Program-made: the position numbers and the translations under genes
Assembly (NCBI GenBank): GCA_937925685.1
Contig: CALAMI010000016.1
Coordinates: 129,001-193,000, forward strand
Origin: Candidatus Binatia bacterium
Lineage (GTDB): Bacteria > Desulfobacterota > Binatia > HRBIN30
DNA length: 64,000 nt
Direction of reading: 5' to 3'
Shown here: in pieces, positions 30,214-38,379 of the stretch
Layout of the letters: every line of letters begins with the position of its first letter
Numbering within the stretch: the stretch's first letter is position 1
Notes under the pieces: generated by a model
Told to the model about the DNA's origin: nothing
What the model saw: the letters and a program-made list of their open reading frames with translations, nothing else
The model's database searches: none

Positions 30214-31170
30214 CTACGGGAAAACAATTTCTGCTTGTTGTCGCAATCGCGACAGGAGCGCGTCACGTAAGCGCTGGCGTTCGCGCTTGCGCAGAACGGC
30301 TTCGATTTTCGGTCGCGCTTCATCCAGAGGAATGACTCCGGCAGGCCGCCGGGCGGTAACGAAAAACAAGTGGATCCCATCCTCCCGTCGTAAGGGTTCC
30401 GAAACTTGTCCGGGGGCTAGAGCAAACACGATGTTTTCCACGGGTGGATCGAGGTCTCCGCGAGCCACCCACCCAAGGTCCATTCCACTGTCGCTGTCAC
30501 CGGTCGAACTTAGGCCCTCCCGGTCTACCCCCCTTGCCAACCAGCCTCGCCGGATCGCGGTTGCCTTGCGCTCTGCCTCTGACCATGCCCGCTTCGTGCC
30601 ACCCAGTACCGGCACCACGGTGTGCCGTAACCGCAGCTGGTCCGGGTGGTGGAACTGGTCGCGATTTTTATCGTAAAATTCTTCCACCTCTCGGGGATCC
30701 ACCTGCACTTCGCGCCATACTATTGTTTCTAAAAACCTCTGGACCACCAAGGCCCGCTCGGTATCGTTTCGCACATCGTCCAAGGTCCAACCCCGCTCAG
30801 CGAGCGCACGCTGCCACGCGCTTTGTTCGCCAAACTTTTTCTGCGTTCGTTGCAACTCCTTCTCGACGTCTTCACCATCGACCGCCACGCCCACGCGCTT
30901 GGCTTCTTGATACAGCAACTCGAAATCGACCAACGACTCGAGCGCAGATTGTTCCCACTCTTTTCTCCGGGCTTCACGCTCCGCTTCTCCTCGTACGGCA
31001 GCAATCCCCAGAACGATTTCCTCCAGCGCCTTGCGTGGAATGGGAGTCCCGTTCACCAAAGCCGCTGCATCGGGAGGCACTTGCCCCCACGTGGGCAGCG
31101 CCCCGACGACTACCCCGACAAGCCCCCCAAGAACCGCCCTGCTGAGATTGGGAACCGACCGTCGACCCAT
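30214..31170 (-). CDS. Peptidylprolyl isomerase, SurA/PrsA-like
   Basis: Periplasmic parvulin-type foldase, 318 residues from the ATG at 31170. Signal peptide to about GALPTWG, then a SurA-N-like chaperone domain (VNGTPIPRKALEEIV, FELLYQEAKRVGV) and a PpiC rotamase domain (LRLRHTVVPV, GMDLGWVARGDLDPP, VSEPLRREDGIHLFFV). Likely helps outer-membrane protein folding. Divergent from the DoxX gene. Confidence 0.88.
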   Translation of the reverse strand: MGRRSVPNLSRAVLGGLVGVVVGALPTWGQVPPDAAALVNGTPIPRKALEEIVLGIAAVRGEAEREARRKEWEQSALESLVDFELLYQEAKRVGVAVDGEDVEKELQRTQKKFGEQSAWQRALAERGWTLDDVRNDTERALVVQRFLETIVWREVQVDPREVEEFYDKNRDQFHHPDQLRLRHTVVPVLGGTKRAWSEAERKATAIRRGWLARGVDREGLSSTGDSDSGMDLGWVARGDLDPPVENIVFALAPGQVSEPLRREDGIHLFFVTARRPAGVIPLDEARPKIEAVLRKRERQRLRDALLSRLRQQAEIVFP

Positions 31171-31315
31171 TCGCTGTCCTGAAGAAACGCCCTTACCGAA
31201 GACCGTTGGAACGCGCAAATCGTGGCCTCACGTCTTTGAAGCGGCGTTTGTTGAAAAGCAGCCCCAATACTGGCAAAGTGCGGCCACTGCGGATGCGATG
31301 GAACGGAGGTGGCTC

Positions 31316-31720
31316 ATGGCACTTGTTGAGCTGGCGGGACGGCTTTGTCTAGCCACGATCTTCCTGGTTTCCGGCCTCGGAAAGGTCCCTAACTTCGCCC
31401 GCGTCGCCGAAGACATGGCCCGACACCATGTGCCCCTTCCGGAAGCCGCGCTGATCGCAACGATCTTGATCGAAATCTTAGGCGGGCTCTTGATCGCAAT
31501 TGGCCTCCGTACGCGCATGGCAGCAAGCATTGTTGCCTTGTGGCTTGCAGTGGTAACGGTTGTTTATCACACGAGTTTGGTCGTGCCACAAAATCAGGAC
31601 CAGACGATCCAGTTTTTGAAAAACCTCGCCATCATTGGCGGCCTTCTCGTTGTCGTCACCCACGGCGCGGGAACGATCAGCGTGGACGCCAGGCCGCGTC
31701 GCACTCGGTTGGAAGTTTAG
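31316..31720 (+). CDS. DoxX family membrane protein
   Basis: Four-helix membrane protein of 134 residues. The ATG at 31316 has a perfect GGAGG seven bases upstream; an earlier in-frame ATG at 31298 is less likely. ELAGRLCLATIFLVSGLGKV is the DoxX/YphA signature at the N-terminus, and three more hydrophobic helices follow (EAALIATILIEILGGLLIA, IVALWLAVVTVVYH, LKNLAIIGGLLVVV). Members are linked to redox or thiosulfate metabolism, but function here is unknown. Confidence 0.85.
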   Translation: MALVELAGRLCLATIFLVSGLGKVPNFARVAEDMARHHVPLPEAALIATILIEILGGLLIAIGLRTRMAASIVALWLAVVTVVYHTSLVVPQNQDQTIQFLKNLAIIGGLLVVVTHGAGTISVDARPRRTRLEV

Positions 31721-32179
31721 CCCCTCGTCGTTCAGAAGAGCAGGACGTTCGAAATTTCTCAGTTCGCACCTTACGTGGCTCTGAACCGTTGGACGACGTG
31801 GGTCGCTGACCGGGCGTAGTGTGGGCCTCCACTCCCCCAAGTGTCATTCTCCCTCTGGGCATTACGGATCGGTCCGAGGCTTTTTGTCACCTGCCGAGAC
31901 CGCCCCCACAGCTTTGCTGGGGCAGAAACCTCCCCCGCGCGCGCACGGGGTAGAGAAGCCTCGTACGCGCCAACTCCGGTAAAACATCAGCACCGGCTGT
32001 AACCCGCCTGCTGACTCCTCTCTCCAAAATCTTCCCTTAACTGGGAGGCCGGGTACACAACGCCTTACTCTCTTAGCACTCGCTCATAAGCGACGATGGC
32101 GTCGATGAGGTGCACCCCGGGGCGGTTCCCGCACACAACTTGCAATCCTCTCCGCTCCTGCCTAATCGGCCATCAGAAG
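31721..32179. other. Long intergenic region before aguB
   Basis: About 460 bp without a credible gene. It contains C- and G-rich tracts and an imperfect hairpin around 31911-31923 (CCCCACAGC against GCTGGGG). The aguB frame is open from 32096, but the family start is at 32180. No tRNA or known riboswitch shape was recognised. Confidence 0.45.
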
Positions 32180-33073
32180 ATGGGCACGTCAACACGCAGC
32201 CAGGGCTTGCGCGCCGCGTTGGTACAATTGCGTTGCACTCAAGAGCCCACAGAAAATCTTCGCCGCGCCGTGGAGCGCGTTCGCCAAGCGGCCGACCACG
32301 GTGCTCAGGTGGTTTGTCTCCCGGAACTTTTCCGCACCACCTACTTTTGCCAAAGGGAAGCTCCTGAACTGTTCGACTTAGCCGAACCAGTGCCTGGACC
32401 CACTACCGACGCATTGGCCCGCGCGGCTGCCGCCGCTCATGTTGCCGTGATTGGTTCGGTCTTCGAGCGCCGGGCAGCAGGGGTTTATCACAACACGGCT
32501 GTGGTAGTGGCGGCGGATGGGACCTTAATTGGTGTGTACCGCAAGCTTCACATCCCGCACGACCCACTGTACTTCGAGAAATATTACTTTACCCCCGGTG
32601 ACCTTGGCGTGCGCGTGTTTCCTCTAGCGGGCTGGCACGTGAGCGTGCTCGTCTGCTGGGATCAATGGTTTCCCGAAGCTGCACGACTTGCGGCACTTGC
32701 CGGGGCAGAGATTCTTTTTTACCCGACTGCCATCGGTTGGCATCCAGCGGAGAAAGCGGGACAGGGTGAGCTGCAATACGATGCTTGGCTCACGGTTCAG
32801 CGGGCGCACGCGATCGCCAACGGCATTTATGTCGCCGCCTGCAACCGCGTCGGCGTGGAAGATCGACTCGAATTTTGGGGTGGGTCGTTCGCCACCGATC
32901 CATTCGGCCGCGTGCTCGCTCGAGCTACTCACGAAGAAGAGGATCTCGTATTGTTCACTTGCGACCGGCAGCTCATCGAAGAGACGCGTCGCCACTGGCC
33001 TTTTTTGCGCGATCGCCGAATCGACGCATACAGTAACCTTCTAAAACGCTGGATCGACACCGAAACGCTGTAA
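32180..33073 (+). CDS. aguB: N-carbamoylputrescine amidase
   Basis: Nitrilase-superfamily hydrolase converting N-carbamoylputrescine to putrescine, CO2 and ammonia. The Glu-Lys-Cys triad is visible as CLPELF (Glu49), YRKLHIPHDP (Lys122) and LVCWDQWFPEAAR (Cys159), the last being diagnostic for the AguB subgroup. 297 residues from the ATG at 32180. Its stop codon abuts the aguA start with no spacer, so the two enzymes are made together as the last two steps from agmatine to putrescine. Confidence 0.95.
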   Translation: MGTSTRSQGLRAALVQLRCTQEPTENLRRAVERVRQAADHGAQVVCLPELFRTTYFCQREAPELFDLAEPVPGPTTDALARAAAAAHVAVIGSVFERRAAGVYHNTAVVVAADGTLIGVYRKLHIPHDPLYFEKYYFTPGDLGVRVFPLAGWHVSVLVCWDQWFPEAARLAALAGAEILFYPTAIGWHPAEKAGQGELQYDAWLTVQRAHAIANGIYVAACNRVGVEDRLEFWGGSFATDPFGRVLARATHEEEDLVLFTCDRQLIEETRRHWPFLRDRRIDAYSNLLKRWIDTETL

Positions 33074-34126
33074 ATGCCGCAACTTCTTTCCACCGAACCA
33101 GCCCGCCTAGGGTATACAATGCCTGCGGAATGGGAGCCTCACGAAGCGACATGGCTCGCTTGGCCCCATAAAGAGGAGTCTTGGCCTGGCTTGTTCGAGG
33201 CAATTCCCTATGTTTGGGGCGAAATTGTCCGCGCCCTAGTGCCTTCTGAAGAGGTACGGATCCTGGTCGCTAACGAGGAGATGGAACATCTCGCGCGTGG
33301 TGTGCTTCGGCAGGCAAGCATACCGGTCGAACGCGTACGGTTTTTTCACGTCCCCACCGACGATGCTTGGATACGCGACCATGGGCCCATTTTCCTCTTG
33401 AATCGCGCGGATCGGAGACTGGCCATTGCCGACTGGGAGTACAATGCATGGGGTGGCAAATACTCCCCCTGGGCGCAGGACAATGCGGTACCGCAACGCA
33501 TCGCAGAAATTTTCGATCTGCCGGTTGCCCGGCCAGGGATGGTGCTCGAAGGCGGCTCTATCGACGTCAATGGCAGAGGAACTTTGCTCACCACCGAGTC
33601 ATGCCTACTCAATCCCAACCGCAACCCAGACCTGACACGTGCGGCGATCGAGCAAAAGCTGCGGAACTACTTAGGGGCACACCACATTTTATGGCTGGGT
33701 GAAGGCATTGTTGGAGACGACACTGACGGGCACGTTGACGACATCGCTCGCTTTGTCGCTCCTCGGCGGGTGGTGGCCGTGGTTACCGAAGACCGAAGCT
33801 CCCCCGATTACGCCGCACTGGCCGATAACTTCGAGCGCCTGCAGTACATGCGCGATCAAGACGGCCACCCCTTGGAGGTCGTCCCCCTTCCCCTCCCAGA
33901 CCCCGTGTTCCATGAAGGACAACAGTTGCCAGCCAGTTATGCAAACTTTTACATCGCCAACGGTGCGGTGTTGGTGCCCATTTTTGGCGTGCGCCAAGAC
34001 CAGGAAGCTCTCTCTCTCCTGCAAACATTATTTCCCACCCGCCGCGTGGTCGGCATCCACTGCAGAGAACTGATCTGGGGTTTGGGCGCGATCCACTGCG
34101 TGACCCAACAGCAACCTCGGCTGTAA
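33074..34126 (+). CDS. aguA: Agmatine deiminase
   Basis: Guanidino-modifying enzyme hydrolysing agmatine to N-carbamoylputrescine, 350 residues. Conserved blocks: MPAEWEPHEATWLAWPH at the N-terminus, DDAWIRDHGPIFL, VLEGGSIDVNG, DDTDGHVDDIARF (catalytic His region) and GLGAIHCVTQQQP (catalytic Cys near residue 343). It starts at the base after the aguB stop. No arginine decarboxylase is present in the window to make agmatine. Confidence 0.96.
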   Translation: MPQLLSTEPARLGYTMPAEWEPHEATWLAWPHKEESWPGLFEAIPYVWGEIVRALVPSEEVRILVANEEMEHLARGVLRQASIPVERVRFFHVPTDDAWIRDHGPIFLLNRADRRLAIADWEYNAWGGKYSPWAQDNAVPQRIAEIFDLPVARPGMVLEGGSIDVNGRGTLLTTESCLLNPNRNPDLTRAAIEQKLRNYLGAHHILWLGEGIVGDDTDGHVDDIARFVAPRRVVAVVTEDRSSPDYAALADNFERLQYMRDQDGHPLEVVPLPLPDPVFHEGQQLPASYANFYIANGAVLVPIFGVRQDQEALSLLQTLFPTRRVVGIHCRELIWGLGAIHCVTQQQPRL

Positions 34127-34134
34127 CCACCGGC

Positions 34135-34767
34135 TCATCTCCAGCGATAGTCACTCGAAAACGGTTGCTCGGTAAGCCCCGCCACCTTGGTCACGAAGAT
34201 TCTCTGGGCACCTGTTGCCAGAAGCGCTTTTACCGCGCTCGGTACGGGCATGGGCCGGTCCGCGAAAAACAAAACTGCCACCTCGAGTTCGAAAGCTCCA
34301 TCCCTAGGCCGCACCTCGGTCTCGGGAACCGGCAACGCAACCTCCACGACCTGCCCAGCGAGCAGACCCTGATTCGGGGCCAGCAGACGCCACTGGTCGG
34401 CCCCTCCTACTGGCCTGATTGCTACCACACCGGTTGCTGCTGTGCTCTGCGGTGTACCTTCAACTTCCAGTGCCATACGCAGCACACATCCACGGCCATC
34501 CGCAAGACACTGCAGCGAAATGTCGGATGCCGCACGAACAAACACCTCCGTAGCCGGCCCTGCCGGCACCTCTGCCGCTAGAGGACAGATTACTTGCCCG
34601 GTGTCCACGAGAGAGACACACCTCTGCTCGCTGAGTGCCGTGGTGATCGCGGCCTTTTCGAGGGCCTGCAGGTCAAAGCCACTCGATCCACTCCCCCCGC
34701 CACAACCCAATCCCAGGGCGCTCGCCATGATGAAGTAGACCACTGTCCTCGAAATGAGCCCAGCCAT
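34135..34767 (-). CDS. Hypothetical lipoprotein
   Basis: Not recognised. 210 residues with a lipoprotein signal peptide (lipobox LGLGC, followed by a Gly/Ser linker). The rest looks like a beta-rich domain with two Cys pairs (RCVSLVDTGQVIC, LQCLADGRGCVL) that could form disulfides. GAGG precedes the ATG. It begins 10 bp after the XRE-type gene and is probably co-expressed with it. Convergent with aguA (8 bp). Confidence 0.7.
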   Translation of the reverse strand: MAGLISRTVVYFIMASALGLGCGGGSGSSGFDLQALEKAAITTALSEQRCVSLVDTGQVICPLAAEVPAGPATEVFVRAASDISLQCLADGRGCVLRMALEVEGTPQSTAATGVVAIRPVGGADQWRLLAPNQGLLAGQVVEVALPVPETEVRPRDGAFELEVAVLFFADRPMPVPSAVKALLATGAQRIFVTKVAGLTEQPFSSDYRWR

Positions 34768-34777
34768 TGTCGTGTCC

Positions 34778-35599
34778 TCACATCGTTGTGGCTGCTACCA
34801 AGACGTTCAAGAACCGCGTTGTGGCCGATTGATCCGCCGCGAACTCCTGTGCAAGCTCACGTAGGAAAGTATCTAGGCGGCGCCGAAACTCCGGGAGCTG
34901 TTCTGCTTCAATATGGAGAAAATGATTGCGAAGGTAAGTTCCCGTGTTCGCCTCCTCCAAGGCTATTTTATCCAGCAGTGCTTTGACGAAGAGGGCACAG
35001 AACTCCATGGCCAAAGCAACCTTCTCATCGCGTCCCTGAGCCACATAATGGCGTTCCCTCCGCCGCACACGGCCACGTTGCACCTCCACGATTCCCCGAT
35101 CGCGGAGTAACGCTTCCACCTGTTCACCAACAGACGAGTGTTTTTCACCACGATGCTTGGACCGATTCCCTCTCGTCCCTTCCCCCTCGAAACTGCGGCG
35201 CCATTCCCTCAAGGAAATCCAACTACCGTCGTCGGGCAGTGCCGCCATCGCCTGACTCATGCGCACGGCAAGCTCCGCATCGGTGATTCCCTCCACCGCC
35301 CGTGGGGCCGCAAGCACTCTGCGCAACTCCTTGCCGAACGCATGCAGCATGCGGTCACGCCAAAGGAGAGTAAGTAACGCGTGAGGGTCTTCGTTGCGAA
35401 TTGCCGCAAGCCGCCGGACCAGCGATTCGCTCGGAAAGCGCTTGCCGTTTTCGATGTAACTAAGCATCACCGGATCGATCGCCCCACCAAGGACCTCGCG
35501 GGCGAAACGGCGTACGGTGTACTCTCGCCCCATGAGTACGCGGGTTTCGTAAAACACGTCCTTGATTTGCCGCAAGCTGCGCTCTCGCTTGACCCGCAT
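34778..35599 (-). CDS. XRE-like DNA-binding protein
   Basis: 273 residues. The N-terminal 70 residues match a Cro/C1-type helix-turn-helix (TVRRFAREVLG, DPVMLSYIENGKRFPSESL). The middle is charged and linker-like (about 140-165), with a possible winged-helix (SVGEQVEALLRDRGIVEV). The C-terminus is a helical region (about 190-273) that could dimerise or bind an effector. The target is unknown; its location directly upstream of a lipoprotein gene suggests shared regulation. Confidence 0.7.
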   Translation of the reverse strand: MRVKRERSLRQIKDVFYETRVLMGREYTVRRFAREVLGGAIDPVMLSYIENGKRFPSESLVRRLAAIRNEDPHALLTLLWRDRMLHAFGKELRRVLAAPRAVEGITDAELAVRMSQAMAALPDDGSWISLREWRRSFEGEGTRGNRSKHRGEKHSSVGEQVEALLRDRGIVEVQRGRVRRRERHYVAQGRDEKVALAMEFCALFVKALLDKIALEEANTGTYLRNHFLHIEAEQLPEFRRRLDTFLRELAQEFAADQSATTRFLNVLVAATTM

Positions 35600-35681
35600 G
35601 GCTACACGCCGGGAACGGAATCAGGCCTTATGTAAACAACTTTTGTTTGGCAATGCAACCGCAGTTCAGCGCAGGAGTAGC

Positions 35682-36629
35682 TTACGCGACCTCTACTCCG
35701 GCTCGCTCCGGGACGCGGCGGCAGCCACCACCATCTCCTTCCCGCCGCCAGGCGGCGCGAGCCTGCGGGAAGTAACGAATCTGGGGAGGCAACCACGGAA
35801 GCAGAAGCGCAGTGGCAGCCACTAGAGAGCGGAAGGCGTACTCGTGTCTCCAAGACCAGTGAAATCCATAGCGAGTCCGCAATTCCTCGGGCAGCAAGCC
35901 GATGGACAACAGCCGTGCGGGAGGCATCACCCCTCTGAGCCAAAGGGGATGCTCGGGTTGTAAAATTGCCTGCGCAATATCGCGACTTTGGCCACTCACT
36001 GCAAGTTTCTGCCCGGCGAGCATGCCTCGGAAGTACGTCTGGAAGTCGCCCCACGTCGCCGGAATACTCTCCTGCGGGATCCCGAGCACCCGCGCGATCA
36101 CTTTCGATTCTTCGTAATACCGTTTAATTTCCTCGGGCGTCAGCGGGCGTACGAACATCTCGAACACCCGTTGAGCGGTATCGACCAGCGTAGCGTGAAC
36201 CCAAAGCATCAGCGCGGGGTCAGAGGCGCTGTAGGGAGTACCCGCGCGGAAGGGCATAGCTTGGAGCGACAACCTTCCCCGCACTCGCTGGTGACGCCGC
36301 TCGATCTCTCTTACGGCTTTAATGGCAGCCCACGCGGGGGCAAAGGTGATGGTCAACATGAGGTCCAGAGTGCGGTGCAGTCTGTCGAGTGGCCGGTCGC
36401 GAAAGTTGCTATGCTCTGCCACTCCGGCAGCAATCAAAGGGTGGGCGACCTGCAGGAGCAAGGCACACCCACCCCCGGCAAGAAGCACCGACTCTCGGTT
36501 CACTTCCCAGGTTACAGTGCCCGGACCAAGTAAACTGCGGTCGAGGAAAAGATCGCGTCTACCCAACGCGTAGCGCAGCCGCTCCCGGTCCTTCTGCGAC
36601 ACCTTGGACTTCGGATCGCTAATTGACAC
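35682..36629 (-). CDS. Oxygenase MpaB/DUF2236 family protein
   Basis: Member of the MpaB-like (latex-clearing protein, DUF2236) haem oxygenase family, 315 residues. Family marks: WEVNRESVLLAGGGCALLLQVAHPLIAAGVAEHS (in parts, about 41-74), RLHRTLDLMLTITFA, and LMLWVHATLVDTAQRVFE holding the likely haem-ligand His. Members oxidise polyisoprenoids or terpenoid side chains; the substrate here is not known. GTG start with GGAGGAGG upstream. Confidence 0.85.
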   Translation of the reverse strand: MSISDPKSKVSQKDRERLRYALGRRDLFLDRSLLGPGTVTWEVNRESVLLAGGGCALLLQVAHPLIAAGVAEHSNFRDRPLDRLHRTLDLMLTITFAPAWAAIKAVREIERRHQRVRGRLSLQAMPFRAGTPYSASDPALMLWVHATLVDTAQRVFEMFVRPLTPEEIKRYYEESKVIARVLGIPQESIPATWGDFQTYFRGMLAGQKLAVSGQSRDIAQAILQPEHPLWLRGVMPPARLLSIGLLPEELRTRYGFHWSWRHEYAFRSLVAATALLLPWLPPQIRYFPQARAAWRREGDGGGCRRVPERAGVEVA

Positions 36630-36925
36630 CTTCTCACCTCCTCCTCACGGCTTCCCCTAATCCAATCACCATCGCCTTGTCTACTCGAAACATGCAACTG
36701 TGAGCGGAGCTTCGCAGCCGGAGCCGCCGCCAAAATGACTCACCTGACCGACAGGGACGTTACCGATCCTGCGGCCGAGCGCCTCAGGGAAGTCCTATTT
36801 AGTAGGGGCGTTTATCTGGCGGATGCGCCATAGCGTTCTTGCAAGCCCGCGTGCCGCCTTGCTAGCCAGTGCCCTTTAAGCCTGAAGCAACTATGCGCCG
36901 GGGCGGGCGCTAATTAAGCGTTTCC

Positions 36926-37780
36926 ATGACCAAGGTGGAGCACGAGCAAATAGAGATGGTGGCGATCGATGCGGCACGTGCAGCCGGGGAATGCATCCGG
37001 AACGCCTGGGCCGAAGCTCGCCAAGTCGAGTACAAAGGACCGGTGGACTTAGTCACCGAGACAGACAGGGAAGCCGAGACCCTCATCGTTTCACAGATTC
37101 GAACGGCCTTCCCATCCCACACCCTGGTTGCCGAGGAGGCATCCGCCACTGCGGTTCTCCGAGCCCCATTGCCTGGCGAGCCAGCGTGGTATGTTGACCC
37201 GCTCGATGGAACAGTCAATTTTGTCCACGGTATTCCCCATTTTGCCGTCTCGATCGCCTTTGGATACGGCACTCGCATCGAGGTGGGGGTGGTTTACGAT
37301 CCCATGCGCGAGGAGCTGTTCTTTGCGCGTCGTGGGGCGGGTGCATTTCTGAACGAAGAGAAAATCTCCGTATCGAGGACCAACTCGATTCATCGCGCTC
37401 TTTTTGCCACAGGTTTTCCTTACGACCGGCAACAGCATGCAGACTACTACATCGCTTTTTTGGGCGATTTCGTTGCTTCCGCACAGGACGTTCGTCGTTT
37501 TGGATCGGCTGCGCTCGACTTATGCTGGGTTGCTGCGGGGCGTTACGATGGCTTCTGGGAGTGGCGCCTACACCCATGGGACATGGCAGCCGGCAGTTTA
37601 ATCGTGGGGGAGGCGGGCGGCATGGTTAGCACGTTCCGAGGCTTGCCACTCGATCTCTACGGCGACCAGATCGTCGCCACGAACCTGGCATTGCATGCCC
37701 AAACGTGTATTCGCTTGATCAACCGCCTCGAGGCTTCGGAAGATCAGCTTTCTTCGAAACCTGATCACCACTCACCCTGA
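36926..37780 (+). CDS. Inositol monophosphatase family protein
   Basis: Mg2+-dependent phosphatase of the SuhB/IMPase family, 284 residues. Metal ligands are in LVAEEAS (Glu70) and WYVDPLDGTVNFVHG (Asp91, Asp94), and the distal Asp in HPWDMAAGSLIVGEAGG. Likely acts on myo-inositol-1-phosphate or a related phosphoester. The last 62 bp overlap the 3' end of the convergent PNPOx-fold gene; the tail after RLINRLE is variable in the family, so both stops are plausible. Confidence 0.92.
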   Translation: MTKVEHEQIEMVAIDAARAAGECIRNAWAEARQVEYKGPVDLVTETDREAETLIVSQIRTAFPSHTLVAEEASATAVLRAPLPGEPAWYVDPLDGTVNFVHGIPHFAVSIAFGYGTRIEVGVVYDPMREELFFARRGAGAFLNEEKISVSRTNSIHRALFATGFPYDRQQHADYYIAFLGDFVASAQDVRRFGSAALDLCWVAAGRYDGFWEWRLHPWDMAAGSLIVGEAGGMVSTFRGLPLDLYGDQIVATNLALHAQTCIRLINRLEASEDQLSSKPDHHSP

Positions 37781-38339
37781 GTAACCCCTGGACCTCCGAG
37801 TCGAAGGCTCTCAATCCTGGCAGCCCATCGATACTCCGAACGTTATGGCGGAACTGATAATTCCGCAAGCCGTCGCTGCCCTTGCGCTCTGCCCAATCGA
37901 TGAGCTCCCGCCGCTGGCCGATGAAGCGGTACAAGGGCACCCCGTACCCGCAAGACTGCAATACTCGCTCAATGCGCACGCGAACGACCGCACGTGCCCC
38001 TGGCAGCGGCGGAAAGCATTTGCTGAGGTCGGCAAACTCGGGGTCGCCTGGTTCCAACACCTCTCCTCGACCATATAACCTCACGATCTTCGGAGCCCCT
38101 TCGAACGCACAAAACATCAAGGTGATGCGGCCATTTTCTCTCAAGTGGGCGATTGTCTCCACACCACTACCTGTGAGGTCGAGGTAGGCAATGGTTTCCT
38201 CGTCCAACACCCGCAGAGAATCTAAACCTTTGGGTGAAACATTCACGTGTCCGTCCCGTCTTGAGGGTGCGGTGGCGACGAAGAATACGTGCTGCCCCAA
38301 GATGAATTTTTGGACCTCCTCACTGATCTTGGCCGCCAC
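37719..38339 (-). CDS. PNPOx-fold flavin/F420 oxidoreductase family protein
   Basis: Split-barrel pyridoxamine-5'-phosphate-oxidase-like protein, 206 residues from a GTG at 38339 that has AAGGA seven bases upstream; an open frame continues to a TTG at 38414. Typical stretch: FFVATAPSRRDGHVNVSPKGL and AYLDLTGSGVETIAHLRENGRITLMFCAF (given in overlapping parts), then YGRGEVLEP. Binds FMN or F420 (inference). It follows the lipoprotein hydrolase gene by 40 bp and overlaps the IMPase gene tail to tail. Confidence 0.85.
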   Translation of the reverse strand: MAAKISEEVQKFILGQHVFFVATAPSRRDGHVNVSPKGLDSLRVLDEETIAYLDLTGSGVETIAHLRENGRITLMFCAFEGAPKIVRLYGRGEVLEPGDPEFADLSKCFPPLPGARAVVRVRIERVLQSCGYGVPLYRFIGQRRELIDWAERKGSDGLRNYQFRHNVRSIDGLPGLRAFDSEVQGLLRVSGDQVSKKADLPKPRGG

Positions 38340-38379
38340 TGACAAATCCTTCCGAAAAGAAACCACCTCAGGAAAGCGA

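Noticed and set aside
30093-30380. N-terminal extension of the GT2 gene
   Set aside because: The added 96 residues are Arg/Cys-rich and antisense to intergenic and PPIase sequence; the GT-A fold starts just after the ATG at 30092.
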